Positions 32,285 through 44,053 of a DNA stretch of 64,000 nt are shown here, in pieces (the first letter of the stretch is position 1; every line of letters begins with the position of its first letter). The position numbers and the translations under genes were made by a program. This DNA is from Saccharospirillum alexandrii (GTDB lineage Bacteria > Pseudomonadota > Gammaproteobacteria > Pseudomonadales > Natronospirillaceae). The notes under the pieces are model-generated. The model was not told the origin of the DNA. It was given only the letters and a program-made list of their open reading frames with translations, and did not search any database. The DNA is taken from assembly GCF_004000275.1 (NCBI RefSeq), contig NZ_RCIP01000006.1, positions 124,001 to 188,000 of the forward strand, given 5' to 3'.

Positions 32285-33330
32285 GCAACCCACAGGCGCC
32301 TTCGACCCTGACGCTGCAATTGCTCGATACCCATGCGGGCGGCGATGTAAGCCGCATTGTTACTGGCGGTATCGCCCCTCTGCCTGGCGCTACGGTGCGT
32401 GCGCAAATGGAGTATCTGCGCGACCACGCCGATGGCCTGCGCACCCTGCTGCTCGAAGAGCCTTACGGCATTCCGGAGATGTCGATTGACCTGCTGGTGC
32501 CAGCGACCGACCCGAGGGCCGTCGCGGGGTACATCATCATGGAAGTCATGGGCTATCCGATTTATTCCGGGTCCAACACCCTGTGCACCGCCACGGCGGT
32601 ATTGGAACTGGGGTTGGTGGAAAAGCAGGAAGGTGAGCAGCACTTCATGCTGGAATCTCCGGCCGGGCTGGTCAACATTACGGCCCGGGTACGCAACAAC
32701 GTCGTGGAGTCGGTCACCTGTGAAGGCCTGCCCAGTTACATCGATACCTACCAGGCGGTACTGACAGTCCCGGGCATTGGCGACGTTACCTACAGCGTTG
32801 CCTACAGCGGTGGCTTCTATGCCCTGGTCGATGCAACCGAGCTCGGCTTTGACCTGACGCCGGATGAAGAGCGCGCCCTCAGCGACTGCGCCCACGCTAT
32901 TGTTACAGCCATTCAGGCCGAGCCACCCTATTCACACTACAGCCTGGGCGATGTCGGGCCGCTTCCTTTTCTGCATTTTATGGGACCGGTGGAAACGGTC
33001 AGAGAGGGCTATTACCGGTCGCGCTCAGCGACGTACGTACACCCCGGCGTCATTTGCCGCAGCACCACCGGCACCGGCACCTCAGCCAGACTGGCGCTGA
33101 TGCATTATGAAGGCCTGATCAAGCCCGGCGACAAACTGGAAACGGTTTCGTTGCGGAATACCCGGTTTGTGGGTGAGTACAAGGGAATACAGCAGCAGGG
33201 TCGCTTCCCGGTAATAGAAAACACCATTACCGGTAAAAGCTACGTGATTGCGAAATCAGACATTCTGGTTAACGGCGATGACCCCATGGTCACCAGTCAG
33301 GGGCTGGACCAACTCCTGGCTACCAGCTAG
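32281..33330 (+). CDS. Proline racemase-family protein with Ser/Thr at the catalytic positions
   Basis: 349 residues from the ATG at 32281, which overlaps the previous stop (ATGA). The fold is clear: LQLLDTHAGGDVSRIVTGG at the N-terminus and RSTTGTGTSARLALMH near residue 263. In proline racemase and 4-hydroxyproline epimerase the two acid/base residues are Cys in CGHG and in SPCGTGTS. Here they are Ser96 (in YSGSNT) and Thr263 (in STTGTGTS). Trans-3-hydroxyproline dehydratases have Cys and Thr. The Ser/Thr pair therefore suggests dehydratase-like or new chemistry. Operon context (TRAP importer, reductase) supports uptake and use of a proline-like compound or other acid. Confidence 0.85.
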   Translation: MSNPQAPSTLTLQLLDTHAGGDVSRIVTGGIAPLPGATVRAQMEYLRDHADGLRTLLLEEPYGIPEMSIDLLVPATDPRAVAGYIIMEVMGYPIYSGSNTLCTATAVLELGLVEKQEGEQHFMLESPAGLVNITARVRNNVVESVTCEGLPSYIDTYQAVLTVPGIGDVTYSVAYSGGFYALVDATELGFDLTPDEERALSDCAHAIVTAIQAEPPYSHYSLGDVGPLPFLHFMGPVETVREGYYRSRSATYVHPGVICRSTTGTGTSARLALMHYEGLIKPGDKLETVSLRNTRFVGEYKGIQQQGRFPVIENTITGKSYVIAKSDILVNGDDPMVTSQGLDQLLATS

Positions 33331-33348
33331 TCAGCATTGACAGCCGGT

Positions 33349-33717
33349 TCAGTCCGCCTGGGTGGGAGGCAACTGGCAGGTGCCATTGCTGCAGTAGCGC
33401 CGGTCGAATCGGCGGTCTGCCCAGCGCCGATACAGCCTGCTGGCAACGGACACCACACCGGGCCACAACAACGGCCTGAACAACCAGCCAAAGCGGGTAT
33501 GCTGCCAGGCACCTACAGTCGCGTTCAAACCGGTGACCCAATGACCACGCTCTGTTTGCAAATGCAGCGTACGCAGCAAGGTAGCCCGATCAGGTTGATG
33601 TGCCTCGGGCAAGTGGTGAATGTCGCGCAACGCCAACCCGCGATCGGCCAGGCGACGCAACAGGCGAACTTCTTTAGCGCACAACGGGCAAGACCCGTCG
33701 AAATAGAGAGTGTCCAT
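33349..33717 (-). CDS. DUF393 (DCC-family) thiol-disulfide oxidoreductase-like protein
   Basis: 122 residues. Starts with LYFDGSCPLCAKEVRLL, the D-G-x-C-x-L-C redox motif of the DCC family, and ends in a basic region with an extra Cys pair (YCSNGTC). Probably a small cytoplasmic thiol oxidoreductase. It converges with the racemase gene and follows hemF on the minus strand. Confidence 0.85.
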   Translation of the reverse strand: MDTLYFDGSCPLCAKEVRLLRRLADRGLALRDIHHLPEAHQPDRATLLRTLHLQTERGHWVTGLNATVGAWQHTRFGWLFRPLLWPGVVSVASRLYRRWADRRFDRRYCSNGTCQLPPTQAD

Positions 33718-33749
33718 CCCGAACTATACGAACCATTTCATGGTCGGGA

Positions 33750-35283
<1,534 letters not shown>

Positions 35284-35390
35284 GATAACGGGATCCGGAT
35301 TCAGACCAGGGAGCGGGGAAGGGTACTTAAAGACGTGAAACATAGGAAGACGTGGGACATTGAAAGACGTCACTTAATGTCCCGCGTCAG

Positions 35391-36488
35391 TTAAAGCCGG
35401 CAATAACCCCCGGGTTGCTGTTGAATCCACCCGGCCAGCTCCAGTTCAAGCAAGGGTTCCAGTAGGATCTGGGACGGGCACTCCAGATGGTCACTGAGTA
35501 CATCCAGCGGCTGGGGCTCCGACGACAGCAATCCCAACAGGGTGGTTTGCAGTTCGGGCAGGTTCGGATCCAGCGGCGGGCAGGGTGCTTCGGGTGAGCG
35601 AATGCGCAGTGATTCCAGCATGCCGTCGCCCAGCAAATCATCAATGCTGGTCAGCAACTGAGCGCCATCCTGAATCAGCCGGTGGCAACCGGCCGTGTTG
35701 GGATTGCTGATGTCGCCGGGCAGTGCAAACACCTCGCGGCCCTGTTCCAGTGCATGATCTGCGGTGATCAGTGAGCCGCTGCGCTCGGCCGCTTCGACCA
35801 CCACAATGGCGTCGCTCAACCCGCTGATGATGCGGTTTCGTCGCGGAAAATGGCCCGGTTTGGGCTGAGTGCCCAGCGGGTATTCCGACACCAGGGCACC
35901 GTGACGTATAACCTGAGAGAACAGCCCCGCATTCTGCTTGGGGTAAACAATGTCTACCCCGCAGCCGAGCACCGCCAGCGTCTTGCCGCTGCCTTCCAGT
36001 GCGCCCTCATGCGCACAGGCGTCGATGCCTGCTGCCCCGCCACTGGTGACCACGAATCCGGCTTCACTGATCCCGCGCCCCAGGGTCAGGGCGTGTTTGC
36101 GCGCAGAAAGGCTGGCATTGCGGCTTCCGACCACGCCCACCTGGCTCTGCGCCAGCAGATCCGGATTACCGCGCACCCACAGCATCAGCGGCGGGTCCGG
36201 AATGTGGGTCAATAACAGCGGATAAGCGTCACATTGCAAACTGACCAGATGGCAGTTTTCCTGCTCCTGCCAGCGCATCTGCTCCAGCGCACGCCGGTAC
36301 ACCGGGTGCTGTTCGCCCAGATTGTGAATGTCGCTTAGGGTTTGCTTGATAGCGGGGGGTAGCGGCCAGCGCCGGGCATGCCGGAACAAATCGCGGGGGT
36401 CGTCCACCACGTCCAAAAGCTGGTGGCAGCGTTTCAGGCCGAAGCCGGGCGTCAATACCCAGCACAGCCAGTGCAGGCGTTCATCCAT
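35391..36488 (-). CDS. dprA: DNA processing protein DprA
   Basis: 365 residues from ATG at 36488. N-terminal SAM-like region, central Rossmann-like DprA domain (VVGSRNASLSARKHALTLG, SGGAAGIDACAHEGAL, GCGVDIVYPKQNAGLF, FPRRNRIISGLSDAIVVVEA) and a C-terminal winged helix. It loads RecA on incoming single-stranded DNA during natural transformation. An upstream in-frame ATG would add 48 residues unlike the family. Located between tsaC and the LysM gene, as in many gammaproteobacteria. Confidence 0.95.
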   Translation of the reverse strand: MDERLHWLCWVLTPGFGLKRCHQLLDVVDDPRDLFRHARRWPLPPAIKQTLSDIHNLGEQHPVYRRALEQMRWQEQENCHLVSLQCDAYPLLLTHIPDPPLMLWVRGNPDLLAQSQVGVVGSRNASLSARKHALTLGRGISEAGFVVTSGGAAGIDACAHEGALEGSGKTLAVLGCGVDIVYPKQNAGLFSQVIRHGALVSEYPLGTQPKPGHFPRRNRIISGLSDAIVVVEAAERSGSLITADHALEQGREVFALPGDISNPNTAGCHRLIQDGAQLLTSIDDLLGDGMLESLRIRSPEAPCPPLDPNLPELQTTLLGLLSSEPQPLDVLSDHLECPSQILLEPLLELELAGWIQQQPGGYCRL

Positions 36489-36603
36489 GCAAACGGGTCC
36501 TTTTCCCTGATGTGGCTCCGGCTGTTTCCCTGCCGGACATGACGGTTTCGTGCTTAAAGCCGGAACCGCTCTACCATGAGCAGCCCCGGATGGGTGCGAC
36601 CGG

Positions 36604-37677
36604 TCAGAAACCCGGTGAACGCACCTGATCACCCACGCTCATGGGCAGATCGGCTTCCAGAATCAGGCCGTAAGAGGCTTTCTCGAACACTCGAAAGACC
36701 ATCATCAATCCGGCGTCTGTTTCCGGCAGTTGCAGGCGATCGTTGGTAATCGGGTCGCGTACCCGGTCGCCCCGCAAATGAACCCGGAAGATGTTGCCTG
36801 CTTCCAGACCTTCGCGTGCGCCCTTGTTGATGGTGACAACATCGAACTGGCCAATGCTGCGCACACCGCGCGCAACCCGAAGAATCTCACCTTCCACGCC
36901 ATCGGGCGGCTCGCTCGGATAAAATACGGAGTTCAACAGCGTCTCATCGGAAGGCAACAACCGGTCACGCAGGCCAATTTGCTGGTTGGTGCGCTGCAGG
37001 CCCAGAGTGCCGATATCGCGGCTGTAATCCGACAGGCGTGCCTGGCCCAGTTCGATCGCTTCGAACCCCAGGTCTTCGCCCGTTCCCGGGTCTGTCAGTG
37101 GCTCGCCTTCGCGGTATATCTGGTAGGTGCGCAGGGATTCGTCGAAATCACCCCGTGCGTATACGGTATCGCCAGCACCCACGATCAGGCGGCCTTCCTG
37201 TCCGCTGACGATGTAAGGGGCTTCTGTCAGCTGATTTTCCGAAAGAATGCGGTTGCCGGTCAGGAAACCCGCCACGTATTCACGGGGAATGGAAGGGATG
37301 GCACCCAGAATGGGGGTGACCCGGGCGGTGGGCCGTAATTTGACCAGGCCACCTTCAACGTCTTCCGGCGAAACGCGCACGGTGCTGGCATCTTCACCCC
37401 GGGTGAGCGTCGTCAGCCGCTGTTCGCCATCGACCAGAATCAGCCCGATCACATCGCCCGGGTAGATCAGGTGCGGGTTTTCAATTTGCGTGTTGAGTTG
37501 CCAGATGTCCTGCCATTTCCACGGATCGGCCAGGTACATTTCAGCGATGTCCCAGAGCGTATCGCCTTTTTGAACGGTATAGCGTTCGGGCACATCGGCA
37601 TTGAGCGCAACGTTTTCCGACCACGCAGGAAGCGCGCCGAAGCACAGAATGACAAAAGCTGCGATGGTGTTCCTCAT
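36604..37677 (-). CDS. LysM-domain peptidoglycan-binding protein
   Basis: 357 residues. Signal peptide (MRNTIAAFVILCFGALPAWS), then one LysM domain (YTVQKGDTLWDIAEMYLADP to IYPGDVIGL, about residues 34-80), which binds peptidoglycan, and a long beta-rich part of unknown role ending near QVRSPGF. Genes of this type often stand upstream of dprA. It is divergent from def across a 528-base gap. Confidence 0.9.
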   Translation of the reverse strand: MRNTIAAFVILCFGALPAWSENVALNADVPERYTVQKGDTLWDIAEMYLADPWKWQDIWQLNTQIENPHLIYPGDVIGLILVDGEQRLTTLTRGEDASTVRVSPEDVEGGLVKLRPTARVTPILGAIPSIPREYVAGFLTGNRILSENQLTEAPYIVSGQEGRLIVGAGDTVYARGDFDESLRTYQIYREGEPLTDPGTGEDLGFEAIELGQARLSDYSRDIGTLGLQRTNQQIGLRDRLLPSDETLLNSVFYPSEPPDGVEGEILRVARGVRSIGQFDVVTINKGAREGLEAGNIFRVHLRGDRVRDPITNDRLQLPETDAGLMMVFRVFEKASYGLILEADLPMSVGDQVRSPGF

Positions 37678-38205
37678 GGCCAGTTTCCCTATAACAATCT
37701 ACGGTACGGTCTATGGTGCGCCACAATAAGGTCAATGGTGCGATCAATACTACTTGGTAACCAAACGATCTCTACAGTTATCAGTATATAAGCAGTCGCC
37801 CGGAAAGCCGACCCGCAAGCAGGCAGATTTTGCCGTTCAATTCAGCGCGGCTGGTAACCCGCCGGGGGTAACGTAAACCCGTCACCGGTCAAGTAACTTG
37901 AGGCCGGGTCTGTATTAAGCGCTTACACCTGCTCTAAGAGTGACCACTTTTAGTTTAGCAGTCAATCGCTTAGCGAGACATATTAAAGCCCACTGTGAGC
38001 TATTTTAGGCGCTTTATCGCTGGTTTTGAGAGCAATGTCACACTAAACCCGGACCGGACCCCGGGTCGAAGCCATGGCCTAACGCTGTATGTCCGGGTTT
38101 TTTTACCGTTTTTAGCGCCTTGCCGTGCGTTGCAAGCACCGGTTTGCGCCCATATTGTGTAAAATGCGCTCATCACTCTCCGAATTAAGACAAGGCACTG
38201 GAACC
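37678..38205. other. Divergent intergenic region between the LysM gene and def
   Basis: 528 bases without a gene. It must hold two promoters. A strong hairpin followed by a T run lies at 38045-38104, about 100 bases before def, so a short plus-strand transcript may end here. GGA-rich stretch 'cccggaccggaccccgggtc' lies in its loop. No known RNA family was recognised. Confidence 0.5.
38045..38104 (+). terminator. Terminator-like hairpin with no upstream gene on its strand
   Basis: AAACCCGGAC (38045-38054) pairs perfectly with GTCCGGGTTT (38091-38100), followed by four more T (seven T in a row including the stem). The loop is 36 bases. As the gene to the left is on the other strand, it could end a small RNA or act as an attenuator in the def leader. 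Confidence 0.5.
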
Positions 38206-38712
38206 ATGGCATTACTGGACATACTCGAATACCCCGATCCGCGCTTGCGGACTGTCGCCAAACCGGTAAAGACGGTCGATGACCGCATTCGCACCCTGGC
38301 CAGCGACATGCTGGAGACTATGTACGATGCACCGGGTATCGGCCTGGCTGCCAGTCAGGTGAACGTGCATGAGCGCGTGATTGTGGTGGATATCTCTGAA
38401 GAACAGAATGAACCACACGTTTTCATCAACCCCGAATACGAAAAACTCGGCAGCGATATCGACTACCAGGAAGGCTGCCTGTCGGTGCCGGGCTATTACG
38501 AGAAAGTGACCCGCTCCGACAAGATTCACGTGAAGGCACTGAATGTCGACGGCGAGCCCTTTGAGCTGGTTGCTGACGATCTACTGGCCATTTGCATTCA
38601 GCATGAGATCGACCATCTCGATGGCAAACTCTTTGTCGACTACCTGTCCAACCTGAAGCGCACGCGGATTCGCAAAAAGCTGGAAAAACAGCACAAACAG
38701 ATGGCGTCCTGA
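38206..38712 (+). CDS. def: Peptide deformylase
   Basis: 168 residues from the ATG at 38206. All three active-site motifs are intact: [18 protein letters not shown] and [16 protein letters not shown] (Cys and two His bind the metal). Removes the formyl group from new polypeptides. First gene of def-fmt-rsmB-trkA; fmt starts three bases after its stop. Confidence 0.97.
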   Translation: MALLDILEYPDPRLRTVAKPVKTVDDRIRTLASDMLETMYDAPGIGLAASQVNVHERVIVVDISEEQNEPHVFINPEYEKLGSDIDYQEGCLSVPGYYEKVTRSDKIHVKALNVDGEPFELVADDLLAICIQHEIDHLDGKLFVDYLSNLKRTRIRKKLEKQHKQMAS

Positions 38713-38715
38713 TTC

Positions 38716-39684
38716 ATGTCGCTGAAGGTTATCTTCGCCGGAACCCCCGAGTTCGCGGCTGAGCACCTGCGCGCCGTACTCGGCTCTGACCATGACGTTA
38801 TTGCCGTTTACACCCGACCGGACCAACCAGCCGGGCGGGGGCGCAAGCTTACCGCATCGCCCGTTAAAACCGTGGCCGAAGCGGCCGGCATTCCGGTGTA
38901 CCAGCCCGCCACGCTGCGCAACAGCGACGCCCAGGCGGAGCTGGCGGCGTTAAATGCCGATCTGATGATCGTCGTCGCCTACGGGCTGATTCTGCCGCAG
39001 GCTGTGCTCGATGCACCGTGCCTGGGTTGCATCAATGTTCATGCCTCACTGCTACCGCGCTGGCGCGGTGCCGCCCCGATTCACCGTGCATTGCTGGCGG
39101 GTGATGCAGAGACCGGGGTGACCATCATGCAGATGAACGCTGGGCTCGATACCGGCGACATGCTGCTCAAAGCCCGGTGCCCGATCACGCCCGACATGAC
39201 CAGCGAGCGACTGCACGACGCGCTGATCGAGTGTGGCAAGCCCGCGCTGATTGATGCCCTGGCTAGCCTGGAAGCCGGCACCGCCAAAGCCGAACCGCAA
39301 AACGATGCCGACGCCACCTACGCCGAAAAACTCAGCAAGGCCGAAGGCGAGATCAACTGGGCTGAAAGCGCCGCCCACATCGACCGCCAGATTCGCGGGC
39401 TGACGCCCTGGCCGGGTGCTTATACGTACTGGCAAGGCCAGACACTGCGCATTCACCAGGCCCGTCCCGGTGACCAGGCCGCTACCCACCCTCCGGGCAA
39501 CATTCAGCAATTAACTCCGACCGACCTGGTGGTTGCCTGCGGCACAGGCACCCTGGTCATCGAACGACTGCAACTGCCCGGCAAGAAAGCCATGGCCACT
39601 GCCGATGTATTGAACGCGCGCCGCCCGGCCTTCGAAGCCGACCCGGTCTTTACCAGCACCCAACCAACCGAGGCCGCCCAATGA
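38716..39684 (+). CDS. fmt: Methionyl-tRNA formyltransferase
   Basis: 322 residues. VIFAGTPEFAAEHLRAVL and the folate/substrate segment NVHASLLPRWRGAAPIHRAL with catalytic Asn and His, TGVTIMQMNAGLDTGDML with Asp, and the C-terminal OB-like domain. Formylates initiator Met-tRNA with 10-formyl-tetrahydrofolate. Ends in an ATGA overlap with rsmB. Confidence 0.97.
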   Translation: MSLKVIFAGTPEFAAEHLRAVLGSDHDVIAVYTRPDQPAGRGRKLTASPVKTVAEAAGIPVYQPATLRNSDAQAELAALNADLMIVVAYGLILPQAVLDAPCLGCINVHASLLPRWRGAAPIHRALLAGDAETGVTIMQMNAGLDTGDMLLKARCPITPDMTSERLHDALIECGKPALIDALASLEAGTAKAEPQNDADATYAEKLSKAEGEINWAESAAHIDRQIRGLTPWPGAYTYWQGQTLRIHQARPGDQAATHPPGNIQQLTPTDLVVACGTGTLVIERLQLPGKKAMATADVLNARRPAFEADPVFTSTQPTEAAQ

Positions 39685-40970
39685 GCCAGAATGTCCGTGT
39701 ACTGGCGGCTCAGACCGTATTGCAGGTCGCCGATCAGGGTCGATCGCTGAGCGATTTGCTGCCGCGCTACCGTGACACCCTGGAAGAGACCGATCGCGGC
39801 CTCTACCAGAAACTGGTGTATGGAACGATTCGGCACTACCTCAGCCTCGACGAACTGTCACGCACCCTGCTCGATAAACCAATCCAGCATAAGGAGCGGG
39901 TGATACAGATGCTGTTGCTGGTTGGCTTGTATCAACTGCTGTATCTGGATATACCCGAACACGCCGCCATCAACGAAACTGTCGATGCCACCAAGCCGCT
40001 GAAAAAGCCCTGGGCCAAAGCCCTGTTGAACGCCGCACTGCGGCGCTTTCAGCGCGAGCGCGAGGAACTGCTTGCCAACCTGCAAAACCAGCACGCCATG
40101 CCTGGCTGGCTGACTCGCCAGTTGCGTAAGGATTACCCGGAACAGTGGCTGGACATCATGGCCAACGGCAACGACCAGGGTCCAATGACGCTGCGCGTGA
40201 ATCAGCGCCAGGGCAGCCGTGATGCCTGGCTGGCCGACGCCGACACCGCTGGCCTGTCAGTGGAGCCCTCGGCGATCACGGCCTCAGCCGTCACCCTGGC
40301 GCAACCGGTCGGTGTTTTGCAGCTGCCCGGTTTCGAACAGGGCCGGGTCAGCGTACAGGACGAAGCAGCCCAGCAATGCGCCTTCCTGCTCGACCCGCAA
40401 CACGGCGAGCGCGTTCTTGACGCCTGCGCCGCCCCCGGGGGTAAAACCGGCCACCTGCTGGAACGCGCCGATGTTCAGGTTACCGCACTCGACATCGATG
40501 CCGGACGCCTGGAGCGCGTGCAGGAAAACCTGGACCGCATCGGCCTGCAAGCTGACCTTAAAGCCGCCGACGCCGCCGATCTGAAAAGCTGGTGGGACGG
40601 CACGGCCTTCGATCGCATTTTGCTCGACGCACCCTGCTCGGGCACCGGCGTCATTCGCCGCCACCCGGACATTAAACTGCTGCGCAAACCCAAGGATGTG
40701 GAGTTTCTCACCCAGGTGCAGGACCAACTGTTGCAGCGCCTGTGGCAAACCCTCAAACCGGGCGGACGGCTGCTGTACGCAACCTGTTCACTGCTACAAC
40801 GGGAAAACTCGGAGCGCATCACTGCCTTTCTGAAGCGCCAGGCCGATGCCAGAGCCCTCGAGCTGCAACTGGCGGGTGACGCCGAGGTCGAGGTCGGGGT
40901 ACAGTGGCTGCCTCAACCAGGCAGCCATGACGGATTTTATTTTGCGTTGCTTGAAAAAGTGGCTGAATAA
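39681..40970 (+). CDS. rsmB: 16S rRNA (cytosine-967-C5)-methyltransferase
   Basis: 429 residues: NusB-like N-terminal domain (about 1-140) and RNA m5C methyltransferase domain with SAM motif DACAAPGGKTGHLLE, DAPCSGTGVIRRHPDIK (cysteine for release) and YATCSLLQRENSERI (catalytic cysteine). Start overlaps the fmt stop; trkA follows after 19 bases. Confidence 0.96.
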   Translation: MSQNVRVLAAQTVLQVADQGRSLSDLLPRYRDTLEETDRGLYQKLVYGTIRHYLSLDELSRTLLDKPIQHKERVIQMLLLVGLYQLLYLDIPEHAAINETVDATKPLKKPWAKALLNAALRRFQREREELLANLQNQHAMPGWLTRQLRKDYPEQWLDIMANGNDQGPMTLRVNQRQGSRDAWLADADTAGLSVEPSAITASAVTLAQPVGVLQLPGFEQGRVSVQDEAAQQCAFLLDPQHGERVLDACAAPGGKTGHLLERADVQVTALDIDAGRLERVQENLDRIGLQADLKAADAADLKSWWDGTAFDRILLDAPCSGTGVIRRHPDIKLLRKPKDVEFLTQVQDQLLQRLWQTLKPGGRLLYATCSLLQRENSERITAFLKRQADARALELQLAGDAEVEVGVQWLPQPGSHDGFYFALLEKVAE

Positions 40971-40989
40971 GCCTTAAAAGGAAACAGGC

Positions 40990-42366
40990 GTGAAAATTAT
41001 CATGTTGGGGGCCGGCCAGGTTGGCGCCACGCTGGCGGAAAACCTGGCCAGCGAAGATAACGACATCACCGTGGTCGACACCGACGCCGAGCGTTTGCGC
41101 AACCTGCAGGACCGGCTCGACATTCGTACCGTCACCGGCATGGCGTCGTTGCCCAATATTCTGGCCCAGGCCGGTGCCGAAGACGCCGACTTGCTGATTG
41201 CCGTGACGAGCAGCGACGAAGTCAACATGGCGGCCTGCCAGGTGGCTTATACCCTGTTTCGCACGCCGACCAAAATTGCCCGTATTCGCAGCCCGCAATA
41301 CACCCAGTACAGCGAAAAACTCTTCGCGCCGGAAGCCGTGCCGGTGGATGTGCTGATCAGCCCCGAGCAACTGGTCACCAATTACATTCAACGGTTAATA
41401 GAAACACCCGGCGCCTTGCAGGTGCTCGACTTTGCCGGTGGCAAACTGCAACTGGTGGCGGTACGGGCTTACCATGGCGGTCCATTGGTCGGCCAGGAAC
41501 TGCGGTTCCTGAAACAGCACATGCCGTCGGTGCACACCCGGGTTGCCGCCATTTTCCGCAAAGACCGGCCCATCATCCCGGAAGGGTCCACCGTGATTGA
41601 AGCCGATGATGAAGTGTTCTTCATCGCCGGGCGCACCGACATTCGGGCGGTGATGAGTGAACTGCGCAGCAAAGAGCGCTCCTACAAGCGCATCATCATT
41701 GCCGGTGGTGGCAACATTGGTTATCGGCTGGCGTTGGGCCTTGAAAGCCGCTATTCGGTTAAATTGCTGGAACGCAACGAAGCCCGTTGCCAGTGGCTCA
41801 GCGAACATCTCAATCATGCCGTTGTGCTGCGCGGCGACGCCTCCGACCAGGATTTACTGCTCGACGAAAACGTTGAAGACACCGATATCTTCCTGGCGCT
41901 GACCAACGACGACGAAGCCAACATCATGGCCTCCATGCTGGCCAAACGCCTCGGTTCGCGTAAAGTCATGACGCTGATCAACAACTCCGCCTACGTCGAT
42001 CTGGTGCAGGGCGGTGAAATCGACGTTGCCATTTCACCGTCGCAAACCACCATTGGCAGTCTGCTGACCCACGTGCGCCGCGGCGACATCGTCAACGTGC
42101 ACTCCCTGCGTCGCGGTGCGGCTGAAGCCATTGAGGCCATCGCCCACGGCGACAAGCGGTCTTCCAGAGTGGTGGGCCGGGCCATCGAAGACATCGACCT
42201 GCCCGAAGGCTGTACCATCGGTGCCATTGTACGTAATGAGGAAGTGCTGATCGCCCGCGATGATCTGGTCATTGAATCTGACGACCACGTCATCCTGTTC
42301 CTGATCGACAAGCGAAGAATCAGCGACGTCGAGCGGTTGTTCCAGGTGGGACTGACGTTCTTCTGA
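40990..42366 (+). CDS. trkA: Trk potassium uptake regulatory NAD-binding protein TrkA
   Basis: 458 residues with two RCK_N/RCK_C repeats. First NAD site [20 protein letters not shown], second [19 protein letters not shown]. Peripheral cytoplasmic subunit that gates the TrkH channel by nucleotide binding. GTG start at 40990. trkH is encoded 200 bases downstream, a common arrangement. Confidence 0.97.
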   Translation: MKIIMLGAGQVGATLAENLASEDNDITVVDTDAERLRNLQDRLDIRTVTGMASLPNILAQAGAEDADLLIAVTSSDEVNMAACQVAYTLFRTPTKIARIRSPQYTQYSEKLFAPEAVPVDVLISPEQLVTNYIQRLIETPGALQVLDFAGGKLQLVAVRAYHGGPLVGQELRFLKQHMPSVHTRVAAIFRKDRPIIPEGSTVIEADDEVFFIAGRTDIRAVMSELRSKERSYKRIIIAGGGNIGYRLALGLESRYSVKLLERNEARCQWLSEHLNHAVVLRGDASDQDLLLDENVEDTDIFLALTNDDEANIMASMLAKRLGSRKVMTLINNSAYVDLVQGGEIDVAISPSQTTIGSLLTHVRRGDIVNVHSLRRGAAEAIEAIAHGDKRSSRVVGRAIEDIDLPEGCTIGAIVRNEEVLIARDDLVIESDDHVILFLIDKRRISDVERLFQVGLTFF

Positions 42367-42564
42367 CCCGTGGTTGAATTAAAACCGGACACCGCAGTGG
42401 CACGAGCCCGGGTCACAGGCCCGCTTCATTGCACCCCTTACGGAGGCACATCCCTGTGCCGCCGCAAGGGACGCGGGCTTCCTGCCCGCTGTTACATGAA
42501 ACGCCCCTGCAACCCTGTTACATTGCTGGCGTTTTTCAACATTCCGCAGGAGTGATACTGCCCA

Positions 42565-44013
42565 ATGCACTATCGAATGACCATCAAGGTTCTTGGCTTG
42601 CTGCTGATGGTCTTCAGTCTGTCGATGCTGCCGTCCGTGCTGGTGTCCTTTTATTACCAGGACGGTATTCACAACGCCTTTATTCTGGGTTTCCTGCTGA
42701 CGCTTGTGGCTGGTTTTGTCAGCTGGATGCCGGTCCGGCACTACCAGGGCGAATTACGCACGCGCGATGGTTTTGTCATCACCGTGTTGTTCTGGGTGGT
42801 GCTTGGCCTGGCCGGTTCCATCCCAATTCATCTGGCCCCGGCGGCCACGGTGACCTACACCGACTCCTTCTTTGAAAGCTTCTCCGCGCTAACCACCACT
42901 GGGGCCACCGTCGTCGTCGGCCTCGATTCGTTGCCCAAAAGCCTGCTGTTTTACCGCCAGCAGCTGCAGTGGATGGGCGGCATGGGGATCATCGTATTGG
43001 CCGTGGCGGTACTGCCCATGCTGGGCATCGGCGGCATGCAGTTGTACCGTACCGAAACCCCGGGGCCGGTCAAGGACACCAAGCTGACACCGCGCATTAC
43101 CGAAACGGCCAAGGCCCTCTGGTACATCTATGCGGCCCTGACCATCGCCTGTGCGCTGGGCTACTGGATCGCCGGGATGAGCCCCTTTGATGCCATCGCG
43201 CACAGCTTTTCCACGGTCGCCATTGGCGGCTTTTCGACCCACGATGCCAGTATTGGCTATTTCGACAGTGTCGCCATCGAAATGGTCGCTGTGGTCTTCA
43301 TGATCCTGTCGGTGGCCAATTTTGGCCTGCACTTTGTCGCCTGGCGCAATCGCAGCATCAAGCAATACCTGCTCGACCCCGAGTACCGCTTCTTTATTGT
43401 CATTATGCTGGTGTTCGTGGTCATGACCACCGTGACGTTGATGTTCACCCGTGTCTACGCCCCAGGCGAGGCCTTGCGCTACGGAATTTTTGAATCCGTT
43501 TCACTACTCACCACCACCGGCTACGGCACAGCCGATTTCGCCTCCTGGCCGCTGTATCTGCCGTTTTTCCTGATACTGGCCTCGTTTATCGGCGGCTGTG
43601 CCGGGTCCACAGCCGGCGGTATAAAGGCCATTCGAACCATGCTGTTGCTGAAGCAGGGGCTGCGCGAGATTAAACGGCTGATCCACCCGGCAGGCGTGTT
43701 TCCGATCAAGGTGGGCAAACGCCCAGTTGGCGACCGCGTCATCGAAGCGGTCTGGGGCTTTTTCAGCATGTACATCATGATCTACGGGCTGATTCTGTTT
43801 GCCCTGCTCGCCACCGGCATGGACTTCGTCACCAGCTGGTCAGCCGTGGCAGCGGCGTTAAACAACCTCGGCCCCGGCCTCGGCGACGTAGCCAGTCACT
43901 ACGCCAACATTCCCGACGTGGCCAAATGGGTGCTGTGCATCGCCATGCTGCTCGGCCGACTCGAAATCTTCACCTTGCTGGTACTGTTCTCGCCGCATTT
44001 CTGGCGCAGTTAG
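42565..44013 (+). CDS. trkH: Trk potassium uptake transmembrane protein TrkH
   Basis: 482 residues, about ten membrane segments with four P-loop repeats. Selectivity-filter segments visible: SALTTTGATVVVGLDSLP, FSTVAIGGFSTHD, SLLTTTGYGTADFASWP and NNLGPGLGDV. Low-affinity K+ uptake with TrkA. ATG at 42565. A large palindromic element follows before glyQ. Confidence 0.96.
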   Translation: MHYRMTIKVLGLLLMVFSLSMLPSVLVSFYYQDGIHNAFILGFLLTLVAGFVSWMPVRHYQGELRTRDGFVITVLFWVVLGLAGSIPIHLAPAATVTYTDSFFESFSALTTTGATVVVGLDSLPKSLLFYRQQLQWMGGMGIIVLAVAVLPMLGIGGMQLYRTETPGPVKDTKLTPRITETAKALWYIYAALTIACALGYWIAGMSPFDAIAHSFSTVAIGGFSTHDASIGYFDSVAIEMVAVVFMILSVANFGLHFVAWRNRSIKQYLLDPEYRFFIVIMLVFVVMTTVTLMFTRVYAPGEALRYGIFESVSLLTTTGYGTADFASWPLYLPFFLILASFIGGCAGSTAGGIKAIRTMLLLKQGLREIKRLIHPAGVFPIKVGKRPVGDRVIEAVWGFFSMYIMIYGLILFALLATGMDFVTSWSAVAAALNNLGPGLGDVASHYANIPDVAKWVLCIAMLLGRLEIFTLLVLFSPHFWRS

Positions 44014-44053
44014 CACTAAAGCTTAAGTGTGCCGGTGACACTAGCGGCGGATG

